Origin: an uncultured Chitinophagaceae bacterium | GTDB lineage: Bacteria > Bacteroidota > Bacteroidia > Chitinophagales > Chitinophagaceae | Reading direction: 5' to 3' | DNA: 14,204 nt | Assembly (NCBI GenBank): GCA_937900675.1 | Contig: CALCEA010000038.1 | Coordinates: 1 to 14,204, forward strand | In this document: positions 11,237-14,204 of the stretch, in pieces | Layout of the letters: each line of letters opens with the position of its first letter | Numbering within the stretch: the first letter of the stretch is position 1 | Notes under the pieces: model-generated | The model's input: the letters and a program-made list of their open reading frames with translations, nothing else | What the model was told of the DNA's origin: nothing | Database searches by the model: none | Translations under genes and position numbers: made by a program

Positions 11237-14204
11237 ATGAGTAAAAAAATCCTTGTGAGTGTTTGTGCTTTTTTAATGACCATTATGGTCGGCTTTTCAC
11301 AAACAGTTACAGTAACCGGAAAGGTTATCGATGAGAAAAATGCCCCTGTTGCCGGAGCAAGTGTACTTGACAAAGGCTCTAAGAAGGGTGTGAGTGCAGG
11401 TACTGATGGTACTTTTAGCATTTCAGTAAAGAAAGGAGCAACATTAGTTGTTTCTGCTTTAGGTTATGAAAATGCAGAAGTAGCAGCAAGTACTAATCTA
11501 ACCGTTAAATTAACTTCTGATGTGAAAGCATTACAAGAAGTTGTTGTAACTGGTGTGGGCGCTGCAACTTCTAAGAAAAAATTAGGTGTGGCAGTTGAAT
11601 CTGTAAACTTGTCAAATCAAGTGAAAGTATCTACTGGTGATGTTGGTCAACAATTAGTTGGTCAAGTTGCTGGTGCTCAAATTGCTAGTACAAACGGTAC
11701 TCCAGGTCGTCCTTTACAAATCTTATTGCGTGGTATCAACACTGTACAAGGCGGTACTGGCCCAATGATTTTGATCGATGGTATTGAAGCTCGTGCAACT
11801 AGTTTGCAATCTATTGACGTAAATATTATTGAAAGAGTAGAGGTAGTACAAGGTGCTGCTGCTGCTTCTTTATATGGTGCGCAAGGTGCGAATGGTGTTA
11901 TCCAATTATTTACTAAGAAAGGTAGACAAGGTAAAGCAGTGATTGAATTAAGCACTAGCTCTACTTACAATGAATTATTAAATATTGGTGGTTTAGCAAA
12001 AGCTAAATATCATGCTTTTGTTACAGATGCAGCTAACAATGTATTAACTGGTTCTAATGCCATTATGAAATTAGATCCTGCTACATTGGTTTACAATGGT
12101 GATGTTCAATACAACTCATTAGGTGTTACAAGTATCCAAAATAAACCATATGATGCTAACTTGAAATATTATGATCATTACAAAATGTTCTTACAACCAG
12201 GTTATGCAACAAACACATCTTTGACAATTTCTGGTGCTGGTCCTAAAGTGGATTATTTATTTTCTGCTTCTACGAACAAGCAAAACTCAAACTTTGTAAA
12301 TAACGGAGATTACCAAAGATCTAACTTAACATCAAAAATTGGTGTTGAATTAGCGAAGGGTTTGAAATTTACTTCTACTACTCAGTTGATCTATACAAAG
12401 AATACAATTTTAGACCAAACTGGTCGTGGTATCTTCTTTAACATCAACAACGCTCGTCCTTTTGCTAATTTTGAGCAAAAAGATTTAGATGGCAACTATG
12501 GTCCATTCTTTGGTGCTGCTGTAGGTGTTAACCATACCAATCCTTTCTTCCAAACTCAATATTCTAGTTCTTTAATTGAGAAAGTGGATGTGATTCAAAA
12601 CTTCAACTTAAACTATAAGTTACCTAAGTTCTTAGAATTTGATGCTAAATATGCATTGAACTATTCTAATAACAATATTACTTACAGATACGAAGATCAA
12701 TCAATGAATGCTGGTGCTATTTTACAAAACAGATATACTGGAAACTACAATCCAAATGCATCTGGAACAACTACTGGTGAGATTGATAATTTTGTACAAA
12801 GAACAACTTTCCAAAACTTTATTGGAACAGCTACTTTCCGTACAGATTTTGAAAAAGATTTCAATATCAATATTCCTTTAAAAACTTCTACTACAGTAGC
12901 GTTTGACTACCGTAAGAGTAAGTACAAGCAATTTGCTGCTTATGGATATGATGCTCCAGGATATTCTCCTTGGAATGCTTCTCAAGCAGGTATCTATAAA
13001 GTAATTTCTGATTATGTAGAGCCTTTTGTTACTTATGGTATCTTGGCTAACCAAAGATTTGATTGGTCTGATTGGGCTGGTTTCTCAGTAGGTGTAAGAA
13101 GTGACTATTCTTCTGCATTCGGTTCAGGTGCAACTGCTCAAACTTTCCCTAGAGGTGATGCATTCTTGGCTGTTCATAAATTAAAGCAATTCCAAGAATT
13201 AAAGATTGATAATGTAGTTAACGAGTTCAAATTAAGAGCTGGTTATGGTGAAGCGGGTATTCAACCAGGTGCGTTCCAAAGATTCCCTGTATTGAACGCT
13301 GCAAACTTAGGTTCTAATAGCGTATTCGTTTCTCCAATCACTACACCAAATCCAAATTTGAATGTGGAGTTATCAAAAGAAACAGAATATGGTGTTGATT
13401 TAGGTTTGAACTTATTAAATGGTTCATGGTTAAGAACAGCAAATATCTCTGCTACTTTATGGAAGAGACAAACAGATAATGCTATTTACAGTGTTGACGC
13501 ACCTGCTTCTGCTGGTGTGGGTGGTACTTTGGATAATTCATTCGGTTTATCATCTAATGGTCTTCAAGCATCTTTAAACTTGAATGTATATTCTGGTAAA
13601 GATTTAACTTGGGATTTCATTACCAACTACTCTAAGCAAACTTCTGAAATTAGTTATGTAAAAGGACCTCCAGTTGTTTTATTATCTTCAGCTGGTAGCG
13701 TAGGTATTACATTAAAGCAAGGTTACAAAATTGGTCAATTCTTTGGATATAAAATGATGCAGTCATTAGACGAAATCAATCCATTAACTGGACAAAGAAT
13801 GATTCCTAAAGAACAAGAAGGTTTATATGATGTAGTTTCTTCAGTAGGTAGACAATGGGTGGTAAACAAAGCTACAAAACAAGCAATTGCTTTACCAGGC
13901 CAATACAACTTTGGTGATCCAAATCCTAAGTTCAACATGAGTTTTATCAACAACTTGAACTATAAGAATTTCTTGACATTCAATATGCAATGGGATTGGG
14001 TTGCAGGTGCGCACTTGTACAACCAAACTAAGCAATGGATGTATCGTGATGGTATTCATTCTGATTATGATAAGCCTGTGTTAATTGCTGGTCAAAATTT
14101 TGCTTACACGGCATTCTATAGAAGTATGTATGCGGGTGGTGCAGCAAATGGTACTAAAAACTATTTCTATGAAGATGCAAGTTTTGTAAGATTAAGAAAT
14201 ATCT
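11237..14204 (+). CDS. SusC/RagA-family TonB-linked outer-membrane transporter (3' end outside the window)
   Basis: The open frame runs from ATG 11237 to the right edge (989 codons, no stop), so it lacks only the C-terminal strands of a family of roughly 1000 residues. Signal peptide 1-21 (GFS|Q). Residues about 24-95 are a carboxypeptidase-D-regulatory-like module (VTGKVIDEKNAPVAGASV…KLTSDV). EVVVTG (101-106) is the TonB-box-like strand, followed by SKKKLGVAVESV. The plug domain covers about 115-228: GRPLQILLRGINTV, MILIDGIE, IERVEVVQGAAAASLYGAQGANGVI and LFTKKG. The beta-barrel follows, and FYEDASFVRLRNI is a typical stretch near the end of family members. Such proteins import glycans, peptides or other large ligands with a SusD lipoprotein; susD would be expected next, outside the window. 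The ligand cannot be told from sequence. No adjacent SusR, hybrid two-component or sigma/anti-sigma gene is visible. Confidence 0.95.
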   Translation, partial: MSKKILVSVCAFLMTIMVGFSQTVTVTGKVIDEKNAPVAGASVLDKGSKKGVSAGTDGTFSISVKKGATLVVSALGYENAEVAASTNLTVKLTSDVKALQEVVVTGVGAATSKKKLGVAVESVNLSNQVKVSTGDVGQQLVGQVAGAQIASTNGTPGRPLQILLRGINTVQGGTGPMILIDGIEARATSLQSIDVNIIERVEVVQGAAAASLYGAQGANGVIQLFTKKGRQGKAVIELSTSSTYNELLNIGGLAKAKYHAFVTDAANNVLTGSNAIMKLDPATLVYNGDVQYNSLGVTSIQNKPYDANLKYYDHYKMFLQPGYATNTSLTISGAGPKVDYLFSASTNKQNSNFVNNGDYQRSNLTSKIGVELAKGLKFTSTTQLIYTKNTILDQTGRGIFFNINNARPFANFEQKDLDGNYGPFFGAAVGVNHTNPFFQTQYSSSLIEKVDVIQNFNLNYKLPKFLEFDAKYALNYSNNNITYRYEDQSMNAGAILQNRYTGNYNPNASGTTTGEIDNFVQRTTFQNFIGTATFRTDFEKDFNINIPLKTSTTVAFDYRKSKYKQFAAYGYDAPGYSPWNASQAGIYKVISDYVEPFVTYGILANQRFDWSDWAGFSVGVRSDYSSAFGSGATAQTFPRGDAFLAVHKLKQFQELKIDNVVNEFKLRAGYGEAGIQPGAFQRFPVLNAANLGSNSVFVSPITTPNPNLNVELSKETEYGVDLGLNLLNGSWLRTANISATLWKRQTDNAIYSVDAPASAGVGGTLDNSFGLSSNGLQASLNLNVYSGKDLTWDFITNYSKQTSEISYVKGPPVVLLSSAGSVGITLKQGYKIGQFFGYKMMQSLDEINPLTGQRMIPKEQEGLYDVVSSVGRQWVVNKATKQAIALPGQYNFGDPNPKFNMSFINNLNYKNFLTFNMQWDWVAGAHLYNQTKQWMYRDGIHSDYDKPVLIAGQNFAYTAFYRSMYAGGAANGTKNYFYEDASFVRLRNI

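Noticed and set aside
11677..11955. Leftward 92-codon open frame (Pro/Ala/Cys-rich)
   Set aside because: Antisense to the SusC plug domain; composition reflects the reverse of Gly/Ala/Gln codons.
1..14204. Mobile elements, CRISPR array, tRNA or rRNA
   Set aside because: No transposase or integrase motifs, no regularly spaced repeats and no cloverleaf or rRNA core seen on either strand.

Overview
The window looks like chromosomal DNA of an AT-rich Bacteroidota bacterium, most likely of the Chitinophagaceae type (an inference). The evidence is a SusC/RagA-type TonB-dependent transporter, signal peptides that cut just before Gln (…A|Q), TAnnTTTG-like -7 boxes, AT-rich start regions without clear Shine-Dalgarno sequences, and protein families typical of the phylum. 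I see no transposase, phage, tRNA, rRNA or CRISPR.

Layout. At 14-298 (-) lies a stand-alone glycogen-binding (CBM48-like) protein. Upstream of it is a 267-bp intergenic region with a good minus-strand promoter/terminator pair that could encode a short structured RNA of about 75 nt. At 566-1960 (+) is a membrane-spanning sensor with an exported kelch-like part, one membrane helix and a cytoplasmic, probably DNA-binding tail. It converges on a two-gene minus operon (4026-1968) of a DUF4442 thioesterase-fold protein and ATP-type PEP carboxykinase. Divergent from that operon is a vSGLT-like sodium/sugar symporter (4155-5861). Two back-to-back hairpin terminators (5873-5943) separate it from a minus-strand block: exported YVTN-propeller/phosphoesterase (8377-5945), exported DUF1080 3-keto-sugar hydrolase-like protein (9437-8487), UbiA-like membrane protein (10336-9476) and DUF421 membrane protein (10915-10349). 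A 321-bp intergenic region with a promoter and an attenuator-like hairpin leads into a SusC-family receptor that runs off the right edge (11237-14204).

How the genes may work together. The window mixes central carbon metabolism (gluconeogenic PEPCK, glycogen-binding module, hexose/Na+ symport) with envelope functions for taking up and hydrolysing sugars or phosphoesters. The SusC homologue would import a ligand across the outer membrane, and its SusD partner would be expected just past the window edge. Apart from the DUF4442-pckA pair and the DUF421/UbiA-like pair, each gene looks like its own transcription unit.

The most interesting signals are non-coding: the candidate small RNA or attenuated leader at 355-468, the susC leader hairpin with two competing 3' arms, a 22-bp tandem duplication plus 12-bp inverted repeat sitting on the stop codon of the DUF1080 gene, and a terminator placed only 14 nt before the phosphoesterase start codon. 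The kelch-TM-HTH sensor is the least characterised protein.
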